A DNA stretch of 64,000 nucleotides from Tubulanus polymorphus (lineage: Eukaryota > Nemertea > Palaeonemertea > Tubulaniformes > Tubulanidae): assembly GCF_964204645.1 (NCBI RefSeq), contig NC_134026.1, forward strand, positions 1,488,001-1,552,000. Direction: 5' to 3'. Position 1 is the stretch's first letter. Each line of letters starts with the position of its first letter. The notes beneath the pieces were generated by a model that worked only from the letters and a program-made list of their open reading frames with translations, had not been told where the DNA came from and did no database searches. A program made the translations under genes and the position numbers. Of the stretch, positions 51,442 through 64,000 are shown piece after piece.

Positions 51442-54400
51442 TTACACAGTCGTTGTTCGTTCTTCCATAACTTCAATTTCCTTCTCGGCAACAACAATTT
51501 CCGAGGTTTCTTTGGCGGTTATGCCAGCACCAGCAGCAGATGGAGAAGGAGACGCATCTTGATCCGTATCATTATTAGTCGTAGCCGCGTTATTCGAGTT
51601 TGTGACAGTCATTTTCTCATGCGGGACGCACACGTATACTGGGCGATAGAGAATCGTGTCCTCGCCGGCTTCCGTACCGCAAGTACCGTCGTAAACCTGC
51701 CCTAACTGAAATTCGGGACTTGTGTATAATCCACCTTCGACTGAACCAACTGCCGTATCTGAAAATACAACAACAAAAAAACATTTTCCTATAGATCATT
51801 TCATTTTGGAAACATAGATTCAAGGTTCAGTTTCTGCATTCATCAAAACCAAGGCAACATGATTGTGAAATTAACGAGATGAAAATAAAGAACAGAAACA
51901 AAGTCTATGTAACACAGTGCGAAAATAATCAAAACCATTTCTGATAATGGAATAGTAAAGTACTATTCATATATATAAGTGTAGAAGGTTAAATCATGTA
52001 AAAGCACAAAATGATGACATACGTAACTCTACGAGCAATCATGGGATGATATCATAGCTTAACTGTGCAACTCATACATGTCATACACGTACTTAATCCA
52101 ATTTCATTTCGTTAAAGTCAGTAAACTACATTTTTCTTAGCAATAAAAAAATGCTTACAATACAAGATTCTTCCAGTATGGTTCACGGCTTATGAGAAAT
52201 GCAGCAGTTGAATACGATAGAAATCTGATATTCTTATGTAAAGTTCAAATTAGAGCAAATTCAACGAAATTCCAGCGACGTTAATTCAATTTCTTATTTT
52301 AATAGTTTAATGCAGTATTCATCAACATCTTAAAAGGCAAGCATATACTTACCAAAGATCACTTCGGGTGGCTGCGTGTTTGGGATACGGAAGGGCACTG
52401 TCGCGATAGTTAATGGAAAATCAATTTGAAGGTCTTCACCCGACTTTTCTGCTCCTAATGAAACCTGCGGATAGAAATGAAATGGATTTTCTCTTCAAAA
52501 ATTCGGTCAATAGTATCATAAATCTCTCACACATAGCGGAAAGACTAACGGGTGTTGTATCAATGTCACGAGCAACTTAATTATTTGTGAAAAATTTAAG
52601 TGGCAAAAAACCTGCAAAACCTGCAACAGCTGTAATAAATTATAAAATCGAATTCAAAACGTATCATAGAAATCACTTTACAGGAATAATTATCATATTC
52701 AAATTCGCGAAAACTACGTGTTTTCAGCCCTACATGGATCGCTGAATTAGGCCAGGTGCCGTTTGTATTTCTTCGCAGATTTGCTTATTCTGTCAATGAA
52801 TATAAATTCAGATGTTAAGTCAGATATCTATCGTAAATGGCCACTTACTCGTAACACGTAATAGATCTGAATAACTTTACACACATCGACAATAGTTGTA
52901 GGCATCACAGGAACTTGCAGTTGCTTGTATAAATCATCTAACTTCTCCGTATGATGAGGAGGTACTGTTGGCCCTTTGAATTCCCATACTTTATGATGAA
53001 GCTCTTTCGACAGGCCGAGTACACCTTTGTTAATAAAATATTCTACGTACTGAAAAAGAGGAGAGTTTACATAACCATTATATATAATTCATTTCCCTGA
53101 TAGCTTCCGCGATCAACCAAAAATTATTTGCGCTCAAAAAGCCTAGAACACTTTAGATTAATAGGATATCACTGAAACTTCGAAAATTGGTGACAAATTG
53201 ACGCTAATTCAACCACCATAACTTCGGGTTCAGGACTCACATACGGGTGGTGACCTTTCTTCGAGTCCCACGCGTTTTAGAAATGTGTCTACTTAATCAA
53301 AAGAATTCCCAAAACATCAAAGAAGCCAAGATAATATAGTTTCTCCGAGTGATTTAAGATGTAAGTCTAATGTTTGAAGTCACACCTGTAACAGTCTGAC
53401 TATAACCCATGTATTCTCATCGCTGCCATTCTGCACTTCACAACGTAATTTCATCTGTTCACCGCAGCAGTAAGCAGATCGATCTAAGTTCGCCATTAAA
53501 GATATTGGACCTTGTGAACAGCAGAAACAATACGTATTGCGCTGATCTTCAGCTGATATACTCGTCTGAAATTTATACATAAATCATGATTAACTCGAGA
53601 TCTACAAGCCATTTATCGTTATATTTCAATAACCAAATCATCCGCACGATTACATCGAATATGAAATAAATGTCTGTAAAATGAGTTTTATTGGCCGCAC
53701 AGGAAATGTTCAGACAGCAAACGAACGAAAATATTTACGTTAATGTTTTTCGTTCTACATTTCTTTTTAATTCTTTACAATTACTCTGAAATTGTGGCAT
53801 CTTTTTGGCCGATGAAGAAATTTACATTCATCCTCTATGAAGATCTCTTATATCAACAACGATTAACTTCCAGGCAGACAACATATGTGAAGGAAGGGCC
53901 CGAGATTCGTAATTAGAAGGTTAATCATATCAACTCCATGTATCATCAGGAATATAGTTTCAATAAGTTTATGATCTTTGTTTTATGTAGCTAATATCCT
54001 TACCAGGTATCTTTCATCCATGCAGTCGATGTGTGGCCCAATAATTGTGAAATATTTGATCCCTTGCGGTGGAGAGGCGTATGGAATGTCTATGATTACA
54101 CGAAGATAGTAACGTATTGTACCGTTTTTACTTTCGAATGAGCATGGCAGGGAACTTTCGGGGAGTTGAAATTCCATTGGAAAGCGGTGAACTCCTCTGG
54201 GTAATATCGGCGTCGGGCCTTCTTCGTCTTTACCTGAAAAGAACCAAGGTTTGGCTGTTCTTTTAAGTGATAATATCAATTCACGCGATCATCGATAGAA
54301 AAATCAACCCTATCATCCTCTACCTCGCTGCATCTAGACTATAAGATTAAATATATATATATGTATATAATAAGTATAGAACAGAAAACAAATAACGGAA

Positions 54401-55686
54401 GTTATCTCCTTCTAAGCAAGAAGCAGTAGCATCAGCAAAGAAGAAAATTCAAAGGGGATAATTATATACTTGTCATGATGAAGTCATTTATTATTCTACC
54501 GAAGTATAAAACAGACAAGATCGCCTTCCTTCTTAATTGTTATCTCAAAGGCAAAGCGATGAGGGCTGGGGTACAAAACGATAAGAATATAAATAACGGA
54601 AGACTAGCAGAACCAGTAGATATATATGGAGTTAGTGCATAGCTATTGATAGAATACGAAGCGAGCAGCAAAAAGAGAATTCATGGGAAAAGATCTATTG
54701 AAATTATAGATAAAGCTTGAATAAATATCTTAGGATTATATAAAATATACATACACGGAATGTCGATTTCTTTTAGAAGAATTTATATATGTATAAAATA
54801 TAACTAACTACCCTTACCTTTTCCCCAAACAATCAGTTTTTCATCGAGATAAAGTTGATCTTCTTTAACGGTTCGTCGTTCACCACTCCTCATAATCTTC
54901 CACTCCACATGAGCCTTACCTCGCAAATTAACGCGAATTCCTGAAAAACATATCCATTTCAGACGAGAATGAATTCGAGCGACTCGAAGTATTCGAAAAA
55001 GTAGCTGAATAGTCGAACATTAATATTGAATGATGCAAAACAAAAATAGTAAATTTTCATCAAACCTTTTAAATATAAAGAATTGATATCGTGTTTGGAA
55101 CGATTTATATTCATGCTGCGAGTATGTACCAAAATCTTATCAAGAGTATATACTAATCCTTTGTATTTGAATGTATTTTTTATTTCAATTTCCTTAAATT
55201 AATTCCAAACATTCTGGGTTTTACAATTCAATCCTGGGCAACATAATTTTTCGAGCATATGATTTAGTGGAGGAAAATGTGATGAACTATCCGTTTCGTT
55301 CACAAGGCTTCCAACCTCTGAAAAGTGCTATCAGTAACAAATCGAATGTTTTTCAAACACATTTCATTGAAATATGAAAGAAAATGTTAAAATTAATCAA
55401 TAATAAACATCATCAAGACCCTCAGTAACATCTTTCATATTTCTGTACGCATGAAACAAATCTAATCAGTATTGGTAGCTGTGCAGATAGATTAATCCTT
55501 ATTTTGAATCACTCAACAAACAAACAAATCAATTTAATGTGATTCTTTCATCAATATTCAACTATAGGATTTACCTTTGATTTTGATATTTTCTATATTT
55601 TCCACCAATATATTTCCTTTCAACTTCTCACCGGCGTAATACACATCTTTATCCAGTTCTATATCGAATCGTTTGATGTAATCCAT
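51442..55686 (-). CDS. Alpha-arrestin, ARRDC family, seven exons
   Basis: Arrestin-domain-containing adaptor that in this family links membrane cargo to ubiquitin ligases and endosomal sorting. Exons: 55686-55575, 54940-54818, 54233-54004, 53565-53386, 53049-52849, 52464-52353, 51758-51442; phases agree, giving 424 aa. The arrestin_N fold spans about residues 1-150 (FDIELDKDVYYAGE, GIRVNLRGKAHVEW, LPRGVHRFPMEFQLP, IRYYLRVIIDIP). Arrestin_C spans about 160-330 (a CFCC cluster at 168-171, ISLMANLDRSAYCCGE, PLTIATVPF). ARRDC2-4/TXNIP normally carry PPxY motifs in the tail. Here the tail after about residue 360 is Ala/Ser/Thr/Asn-rich with no PPxY. The start is the first Met in the exon; the frame is open upstream to a possible acceptor, so a further 5' exon is not excluded. 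Confidence 0.93.
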
Positions 55687-56284
55687 CGTTTCCAATGTCA
55701 ATATTACCTACGAGCAAATATCCACACATATTTAAAAAGCACGCAAAAATGCAAAACTATTCGCTAAAAAGTGTAGGCCTTTGTTGAACATGCACGCACT
55801 TATAGTCATAATCATATAATCCAACTGAAAATACGAAATTGACTAAAAGAGTTTTATTGTGGTTATGAAATGAGTAATGAGGGAATGTGCGCAAAAACGT
55901 TTTCATTTATATAATGGACCAGAGAATGTAAAATGCGCTGAATGTGAAAGCGTTTGTTAACCCGACAATTATAGAATTGTGGTAATAACTGAAGTGAACT
56001 TAATCATAAATTCAAACTCTTTAATCGTATATTCTTTACGAAGACACTATTGTATATCATTGCGCGCTATCGATGCTCAATCAAGCCTCGAAATGGATAG
56101 AACTACAGGGGCGGATCTAGGGCCTGATTCAGGGAAGGGTGCATCCCTAAAATAGGGAACATCATATAAAAAGGCACCTTCAAAGAAAGCTGATCGCAAA
56201 ACATTAACTCATCTTTTGAAATACAGAGAACAAGCTTATGAACTTAAGCTTTTTGAGGTATCACCCCTGCACCCTCCCCTTGGA

Positions 56285-57678
56285 TCAGCCCTTGAACAAA
56301 TTTTTTTTAACCGTATTATTTCGGATTTTGATGATAAGCAAAATAATTAGCCCGGCACAGAATAGAAACAATTCGCACACAAGAAATCTCGGCCGAATTC
56401 TCTTGATTTTTTGCCGTTCTCCGGAATCAGCCACTTTACGAATCACTGCACAAAAAATACGTGTGCAAATATAACAATAAGAAACCATTGCTAACAAACT
56501 TTTCTAAAACGTAGAGATAAAAAACTCTTTGTTTATGATAGCAATACGATTAATGATTTATGGGACATAATGGAGATTCTTGTATCTCTATGGTTACATG
56601 GCCAGACGATACAGAAAATATGAATTGTTTATTGGTCACCGGTATTTAATCAGAAATCGAAATTTAATCTTTTGTTTGTCGTAATACAATCGAAAGCCAG
56701 ACATAAAATTGTTCAGTTATACTTTTATTTGTGAACGAAAGTTACGTTACACTAAAAGAATTGTTTAGCATGATGTGAACCATTATATAAGCGCTGCTAC
56801 ACTTCGAAAATAGATTGCTGATATTGATGGTTCTGTGACACGTTAACGACTCGATAAGTCAGTGACATCATTTTTTGTAGACCGTAGCACGGATTGCCAG
56901 TGTATACCTAATATCAGACAGTGGAAGCATGAAACCATAAATAATAATATCCTTGATCCTTGGTCTGCTGAAGCCAAACTGGGCATTTTCCCAAAAGAAA
57001 ATTGATTTCAGGCAACAGGCAGGGTTACGTTAATCACTCGATCAATTACGAAAGATGAGTGGCTCGACATCCTCGCCAAATTGCAGCCAACGTGATTATC
57101 TAAGAAAGATCTGTTAAAATAGGAAAATAGAAGAAGCATCGGTTTATTGCAGTCGATACGTATTTACGTTTAGGGCGTAAACCTCTAGTACGATACATGT
57201 AAATACGTACAGATTGCGATAGAAATTATTTCTATACCAATAAATCTATACATATTGACATCACTTGATTCAATATACAATGATAATTGGATGTTTATAG
57301 GTAAAAACCAGTCTCCTCACATGCTGCCATAATCGAATGAATGATAACAGTACAATACGACATAATTCATAGAATCATGAATTTAAAAAAAAATACGTCA
57401 GTATTATTTCATGGTTTCTACGTATATAAATATCCCAGATAAAACAGATTACCAAACATTGTAGAATTATGCGCTAGCAGTCCATTTTCTAAATTGTGAC
57501 AGCACTTAAAAGGATTGGATTGAGATTGTGATTATGATTGTGATCGGGACCATACACCATACAGATTACTAACAATCAGGCGATATAAATAATAAATACA
57601 TTCTGTGAAATTCGTCCAGCGGAAATGGGTGAACGGGATTCTTCCCGAATGCTTCTATTTCGACTAAACGCGATATGG
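56285..57678 (-). CDS. Candidate 3' end of a membrane protein gene (two exons)
   Basis: Two minus-strand exons fit together: 57678-57574 (acceptor GCTTTTTTCCAG, donor GTTAGT) and 56445-56285 (acceptor ATTTTTTGTGCAG, stop TGA). They join in phase 1. The first encodes a charged stretch including EAFGKNPVHPFPLDEF. The second encodes a basic stretch, a hydrophobic span of about 20 residues (LFLFCAGLIILLII) and a short basic tail. No family recognised and no upstream exon securely found; the phase of the first acceptor requires one. It could be a real single-pass or multi-pass protein C terminus, or chance. Confidence 0.3.
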
Positions 57679-58308
57679 CTGGAAAAAAGCTTCACTATTC
57701 TCTATTGTATAGATTCAAAATATCTTTATGACTGGACGGTTGATTCAATTGTATATGATATAGTTTATGCTGATCTGATGTCGTTAGCTTTATTTTGTCG
57801 GTATAAATGACTGTATTGCGGAAATGGTTGTGTTTACTTGAAGCAGCAAACTGCAGTTGTGTTGACAGTGCGTGCTCAACTGAATGAATGCCTGTCGCCG
57901 CAAATATCCAGCTATATTCATGGATTTTTTTCATTGCCTGTTTGACTGATGTGATTGAGCATCGACTTTTTCGTGAATCGAAACAGAATATTCTTCGAAT
58001 CTGATACCTTGAATGAAAACGCGTTGAAAAAAAAACAAATAATATACATGTAGTAGTAAATATCCTCCGGGAACACCACCAAAAAGTTTCTGTAGAAAAC
58101 CGGATTAACTTTAATTAATGTCATTATTTTTTCATAAAATCGCTCAAAGGTATACGTGTATATTTGACTGATGACAATTTAAATTATTTCAAAACATATT
58201 TTCGTTTCATTTTGTTTAATTCTTTAAATGTTCTAACAAAGTATATATAATACACCAGTTTTAATACAACTAAAACAAATTACTCGGTATATTGATCTTA
58301 GAGTGACG

Positions 58309-58850
58309 CTAACACGCTTCCTGGTCAGACGATTCTAAATGTTTTTCCATGTAATATCGATCGAACGATATCGCAGACGAGAAAAGAGCAAATTGAATAT
58401 ACACACCCAATATAGATATCGTGAAAGAAGTTAACAGAATTGATCCTAAAAACGCTAAAAGCCGTTAGCAGAAAAACATCCGCGAACAGCAGAAAATCGA
58501 TGTAGAAACGGCGGCGATGAGTAAAGTGTATCTCTGTGTAGGCAGAAAATTTCTAACGAAATTGTCGATAAATTTCTAAACAGATTTCAGGTTTTATCGT
58601 GTACTGTGTACTGATGTCTTTCGCAAGCTTACTTCCGGGTAAATAATTCATAATTAAAAAAATAGAAAACATCTTTTTGCAGGTAAGATATTTCATCAAC
58701 TGCTTCATCGTCATTATGATCATCACCATCCCATTGTTACAATACCTTTTTCTCGCTATAAGGAACATCGTTCTTACAGGTGTCGAAGAATTCACACGAA
58801 ATTACGAAATCACTAATAGCCTCAAAAACCTGAGCCGATATATCCGCCAT
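58309..58850 (-). CDS. Candidate small membrane protein, two exons
   Basis: Exon 58850-58778 begins MADISAQVFEAISDF and ends at a GTAAGA donor in phase 1. Exon 58454-58309 starts after CTAAC...TTTTAG and encodes one or two hydrophobic spans (GSILLTSFTISILGVYIQF) and a polar tail ending DQEAC. Together they read 72 aa. The first frame is open upstream of the Met to an acceptor near 58897, so this may be the 3' end of a larger minus-strand gene. A possible first exon (MAVIKLSASF, donor GTACGT) lies at 60645-60594. The opposite strand is also open across 58677-58889, which lowers confidence. Confidence 0.33.
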
Positions 58851-58899
58851 ATTTGCAATTACTACATCGGCGTGATACGTGTGAATTGAACTTCGAACT

Positions 58900-61800
58900 T
58901 TGAAACCAGGAAGACAATTTTATAACAAAACAAAAAAAGAATATTGCCGACGATTTTTCAGAGAAAATAGCTCAATCGTTCGATTGAAAGTACAATAAAA
59001 AACCATTACGAAAACAACGCAGGCCATAAATCGATGCGGAAAACTGTTCGGTCCGGCATGTCTATTTCAATAATTCACGACATGTTCGCATGCAAAGACC
59101 GCATCAACGTCGAGTTTGAGTATGAATTAATGAACACCAGCTAAAACGGGATATCTGCATAATCCGCTCAGTAGCGGGTGATCGCACTGAGAATTGTACG
59201 TAAGTCGTGGGGTTGGGGGTCGGAGGTGTACGATATACCATCAATATTGAGATTGATCTCATTCCGCATGAAAATCTATACATGCCACAGATGTGTAAAT
59301 ATCACTTCAGATTTTATAGGTGTATATGATCAATTTTGCACATAGGCTAGACATATACAAACATATATATGTCTATATACCTGGCTTTTTAAAAATGAGT
59401 TTCCAATGAAAATACAAATAAATCCTGTGTAATATTGAGCGCATATTCATGAACGATTTCTTTTTTGTGCATTTCCATTAATGAAAAGTTTTCAATCGAG
59501 GGACGTCTAATCAGTCCATCCCAAAGAACTCATATCAAGGGTGGTTCACCGCATATTCGATATAGAATACATAGTTGGCATGGAAAATTAGTTTCATCAG
59601 TGCTTAACAAGCTCATCAATAGCCGTGTAAACCAATGGCTCATTAGATAAATCAAGTTATGATGAATCAATGCATCTTTACGAAATAATAGCAATGAAAG
59701 TAGGTGTCCGTGACTATTTGGGAAATTTACGAGATCTCTTGAGTTTCATTCCAGTAGCCGAATCAACCAATAACCTGACCAGCCTCTATTATACCATTAC
59801 CGATAATTGCTATTATACCCTTAGGTTAATAGTCCTGGCGCCCTGGGGTGTCAAAGTAATGAGGTTTTCGTCACATCTTCGCATTCAGCAGGCTGACGAA
59901 CGAACGGACAGAATTGTTTTCGTGCAATGTTCGCAGAGATAACTGACGTTGACCAGAATCCCTCAGGACCCGTCCGTATCTTCCAACTCCATCCCCAGAC
60001 CGCAGAGCTCTATTCCTTTCACCAGTTAGATAACAACCAGTACACCACTCTCAAAATCAGGCCAAATGGTTAATTGATCTCGTCAACAATCCCATAAATC
60101 CCTTCCCACCTGCTCTATTCTCATGCACGCATTCCACCAGATCACATTTCACCGTCATGTCATAATCTACATGTAAACAGTCAGTTACAGTGGAATATCA
60201 TAAATTCCATCATGTATTCTTGAATCGGAATTCGGCCCATCCAGTCTATCGGATTTTTCCTTTTTCGAGTTCTGTCATCCGACAACTGAATGAGTTCTCC
60301 GCTCTCATGTCAGAAAGAAAGAGAAAACGTTTAGGTCAAAAATGGCCAATATCGGCTACATTTATGATTACCTGGACATTAATGAATGTTTAGTCTGTGT
60401 ATATGACGTTCTATTTGAGATGTCGGTGGGGGTTAACGCATCGTCCATACATAAATACACGATCGATTTGTTGATCTTTCATCGTGTACACAGCGGCGGC
60501 CAGTTGGCGTACAGATTATCGATGCACTGGAATAAATTGAACTGTCAACGCCGACATGAAAGCCGGCACTTATTCTCAGCCATGTAACGAATACGTACCT
60601 GAAAAGCTTTCGATCAAAGGATGCACTTAGCTTAATCACGGCCATGTCACTTTTATTGGTAGCGACAGAATTTACATGTAGAATAATGCGCTACAAAATA
60701 CCTAAATATAGAGGTATACGTAACTGTTTTGGAGAGAAAGATATATTTCTAAATATATACGCATTTCCTTGGATCTTTTCATCAAAGAAACTCAATTTGC
60801 TCAACACCCAGGCGAAGCGATGTAATACATAGATTTAGCAGTTAAGGTGTAACTGTTTGGAATCGCGTTCTCTCTACGGTTTCATTATTTACACGTATAT
60901 ACCAACTCGAGGGGATGAGACAGGGGAAGTAACTTGTGCTTGACCCACGGAATCATGAATGAAAAATGGCACGCATTATGAGATTAGGACAGGCGACAAA
61001 TTTTAATTGTTCATCAGTAAAGCGCATAGAATGGAACCACGAAGGTTTCCATGACTACAACATCGGTCTCACGGCGTTTCATTTGGACCCAGGTTTTAAT
61101 TATCAGCCCGTACTGCAAATAGATAGAAAGATCAGAGATAACTCTTTTCATACATGCGACGCTATTTCCATTAGTTGACGACGAGGGATTTACAAGACAA
61201 ATACCCCAGCGGACATTGTCAGTAACATTTCCATCCGTACCATGGCCGCAAGCGAGCATAAAATGTAACCTCCCCATGTACGTACGAATGAAAACATGTA
61301 CATAACATTTCTCATGATTCGTTGCGTATACGACGGAAATACCTCAGCTTTCAGTATTGCTTTTATAGTGAAGAAGAGGTAATAAAAAGCAGAAAAATTG
61401 CGCATCATGAGATTTACCGTTCGCTGAAGAAACGCATTAACCGAGTCTTAACGAAATATAAAACACATCAAACATAATCGCATCACAAACAAAAGCTGAT
61501 TATTCTCTCGGCGAATAATACGATCAATTTTCTTCAAATTCTCTTGTTTAATGCCAGTAAATCGGTGATTGCTAAGAAAGGGCACGCGGTATGATCCTTC
61601 GAAGAATATTCCAGCTTACAATTTCAAACTCATTATCAAACTATATTTACATATCGAATATCTAGATTTTCACTTTACTATAAAAATGAGATACCTGAGA
61701 AAAATGCTGAATTTAGTAGACCAAAAGAACCCAAAAGCTGTATTCAGACATGATGAAGGAGATATACTTTTTAACACGACAGCATCTAAATATTAGGAAT

Positions 61801-62890
61801 TACTAAACGGCACGTCCTGTTGTTGATCTCTGAGAAATAAATTTACATCACAATTCTCAAATCGATCGATCATTTCAGCTACCACGCAAAGACTACCGAG
61901 AAGGTTTTCTGAAATTGAAGTCTGCCTATACAGTGCACAGATAAGAAGGTACTGAAGCATTAGTATCTGCAGAACATATACAATCTAGGCTGCAAGTGTA
62001 TTACTCATAAACCGTACCTTTAAATAAGAATGAATTAATCCTTCGTTAATATAAAATTTCTTGCCAATTCATTGTCTTATGTCACTGAAGAGAATATATA
62101 CTGCAAGCAGCACAAACGCACACGCGCTGTTGCAGGAAGCTACTTACAGCTCCAATCAATAACGCATCATCAGCAACACATACAGCGACTCGCTTCAGGT
62201 TTTACTGTGTACTCACAGCAATCACATATCCTTATTCACTTCTATTTATCCGCAATTTTAAATTGTTCCGTCCATATTGGTGAGAGTGGAGAGATCTCCT
62301 GAAGAGGAACCTAGACGCGCACAGCTGTTCAACCTGTACTTACATGTTCACAGAACATCAGCTTGTATTATGAGTCGGCGTATAGGCTACCGGTACTGGA
62401 GGTTTCCATGGCAGCGTACTGGTGTCCTCCGAGCTAACATCTGGAGCAATATGTAATTGCTTTTTATAAAAAAGTCCAATTTTTTTAAACGTTGGACTTG
62501 TTATACAATTACCAAACCACCTGCCATGCAGATTTAATCAAATTGTGACAAGAATTCAAATAATCATTTGTTGGATTTGCCTGGAAAAACGTAAATGCAT
62601 TTAGCCTAAATAGTTTCAATTTAAATTTTTTCTCGGTTTTTTGTTTTCTCATGGATCGTAGCAAGTGGGTTCGCCCAACAATCCAATGTGAATCTGCAGG
62701 ATATAAATGCCCCGCGTTAAAGCTCAATTAGGAGAAGATTAATTAATTATTCATTCAAAGCTGATTTCAGGGAAAGCATTTTGGAATCAATATAGTTAGT
62801 ATTTCAAAATTAGTCAGTGTCGCAAAAAATATGGATTCGAACCCATTTCATCATTTGATCTCCATCGTAGCGTGTCGATTGCCGCGCATA
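58900..62890. other. Sparse region without supported genes
   Basis: Four kilobases of AT-rich sequence with scattered short open frames on both strands, none with domain support or a second exon. Apart from the tentative first exon at 60645-60594 on the minus strand and a tRNA-like B box near 62838-62850 (minus), I see nothing firm. Confidence 0.4.
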
Positions 62891-62898
62891 TCTCTTAG

Positions 62899-62944
62899 CC
62901 AATCAGACACGAGTCTTTTGACCGCGAAATAACTTCCAACCAAT
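62899..62944 (+). promoter_or_regulatory. Pair of CCAAT boxes
   Basis: CCAATCAG at 62899 and CCAATCAGAG at 62940, 41 bp apart and in the same orientation, upstream of the plus-strand gene at the window end. Two NF-Y boxes at about this spacing are common in cell-cycle promoters. A TTCAAA (the complement of a CHR element, TTTGAA) lies near 63035. The link is an inference. Confidence 0.4.
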
Positions 62945-63470
62945 CAGAGAGCAGACTTGTGCGGTGAATGAGAATCTATCAATTCTACCGCGCGCGACAT
63001 GACATATGTGGAGCAACCAGGAAGTGTACTTAATTCAAAAATTCTGGACTAAGATTTTCTACGTTCTAATCTAATTTTTAGGGCTTTAAAATCAGTTTTT
63101 GAGTTAAAGTTGAAAAGGTAGATATATTTTACTGTATTCAATGTATATTTATCCATACTTACAATCTCCGAGACCTTTATACCGTCCAACTTATCAATCG
63201 AAATAACCAACTTCATCATCCATGATCCTCTTTTTTACCATTACCAAGAAACTTTAAGTTTAAGGTAGACACGTAATGTCTGGATGTACCGGTACCACAA
63301 GTTGGTTATACTACGATCGTAGAGTGACGGAGATCTCTGTGGAGGCAACCTCTGCCAGGGCTGGGTTAAACGATCCTCCAACCAATGGCCAATCAATTAA
63401 ATTAAATTCCTTTCAATCAGAATAACCCCATATTTGCTGGCTGCTTTTCAGAAACTAGCTCATCAGAGCC

Positions 63471-64000
63471 ATGAATTCTGCTATGCTCACCAGTAAACAA
63501 ACAGCTTCAAGTGGACAGGAAGGTACACCAAAATCAATGATTCTACCTAAGAAAGAGCAGGTTAGTTTCTGTACGGTCTGTGTCAATAACTTGGGAAGTA
63601 GGATTCAGGATTGATTGTCTTCAAAAATTGAAGGCTGAAGCCATGTTTTGGTTTCACTTTTCTCTCATTAGGCCTTGCTAATTTGTTTAGCTCGGTTGGT
63701 TTTGGTTTCACCTGTGATTCTCCATCACAAAAATCTTTCAGGTTTCTTCGATCATTTCTGGTTTTGTGTTTGTCAATGAAATGCCGAAGACTGAGGTATA
63801 TCAGTTATTTGAAGAATCGATGAATTTTATCATCTTTTTCAGTCACTCACTGTTGGTAAAAACAGAAAAACATTGCAGACTATTCAACCAACAGCAACAC
63901 GATCCGAATCGGCCCATAAACCACACGTAAGAATTAAATATCAACGACGTTTCTGAAATGTTTATTCTAATCTATGAATTTTGATACTTTTGCTAACAGT
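63471..64000 (+). CDS. Unrecognised gene, 5' part only, cut by the window end
   Basis: Three phase-0 exons: 63471-63560 (start MNSAMLTSKQTASSGQ, donor GTTAGT), 63742-63795 (18 residues, donor GTATAT) and 63843-63926 (28 residues, donor GTAAGA). An acceptor GCTGCTTTTCAG just upstream of the ATG (63440-63451) points to a preceding 5' UTR exon. The visible 76 residues are rich in Ser, Thr, Lys and Gln, as in a disordered nuclear protein N terminus. No family recognised. The gene continues past the window. Confidence 0.6.

Noticed and set aside
58677-58889. Plus-strand hydrophobic frame after a CAG acceptor-like site
   Set aside because: The complementary strand gives a better start and donor (MADISAQ...), and no plus-strand partner exon was found.

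Overview
This is a eukaryotic, metazoan genomic window. Coding sequence is broken into many short exons with GT-AG borders (often GTAAGT), the DNA is AT-rich, and the genes are animal genes: ROCK kinase, MAPK15/ERK7, a DEG/ENaC channel, MS4A-like tetraspans, a lipid phosphate phosphatase, an alpha-arrestin and a mitochondrial ribosomal protein. The gene set, intron sizes of a few hundred bases and the repeats fit a marine invertebrate, perhaps a spiralian. I cannot name the species. I joined exons by hand, checking reading phase at each junction; none of this is backed by transcripts.

Layout: MAPK15/ERK7 (minus, 14 exons, 1354-8509, 628 aa) with a possible upstream exon at 9015-9195. A single-exon MS4A-like tetraspan (plus, 10186-10770). 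A ten-exon DEG/ENaC channel gene (plus, 11600-23935, 932 aa) whose fifth intron contains a second MS4A-like gene on the opposite strand (18494-19060). A phospholipid phosphatase (plus, six exons, 24921-27723, 303 aa), tail to tail with an unrecognised five-exon type I membrane protein (minus, 28109-29096, 205 aa). Rho-associated kinase ROCK (minus, 35 exons, 32063-45728, 1374 aa). Mitochondrial ribosomal protein L13 (plus, 47840-49403), divergent from ROCK. An alpha-arrestin (ARRDC-like, minus, seven exons, 51442-55686, 424 aa). Then 7.8 kb with only tentative minus-strand membrane-protein exons, and the 5' end of an unrecognised plus-strand gene cut off by the window end.

The most unusual object is the DEG/ENaC subunit. 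It has the normal family landmarks (HG motif, TM1, cysteine-rich ectodomain, pre-TM2 strand, GAS filter), but about 430 extra, probably helical, residues lie between the thumb-like region and the last strand before TM2. Most of the insertion is encoded by one 1094-bp exon, and phase is kept through all ten exons. Other points of interest: a 272-bp piggyBac-type MITE with a TTAA target site in MAPK15, a 34-bp minisatellite of about 28 copies in the last ROCK intron, a 17-bp minisatellite just before the TM2 exon of the channel, a possible 6-nt microexon in ROCK, and several tRNA-like SINE fragments.

There is no operon logic here. The genes appear to be independent, with ROCK and MRPL13 divergent and the MS4A-like gene nested.
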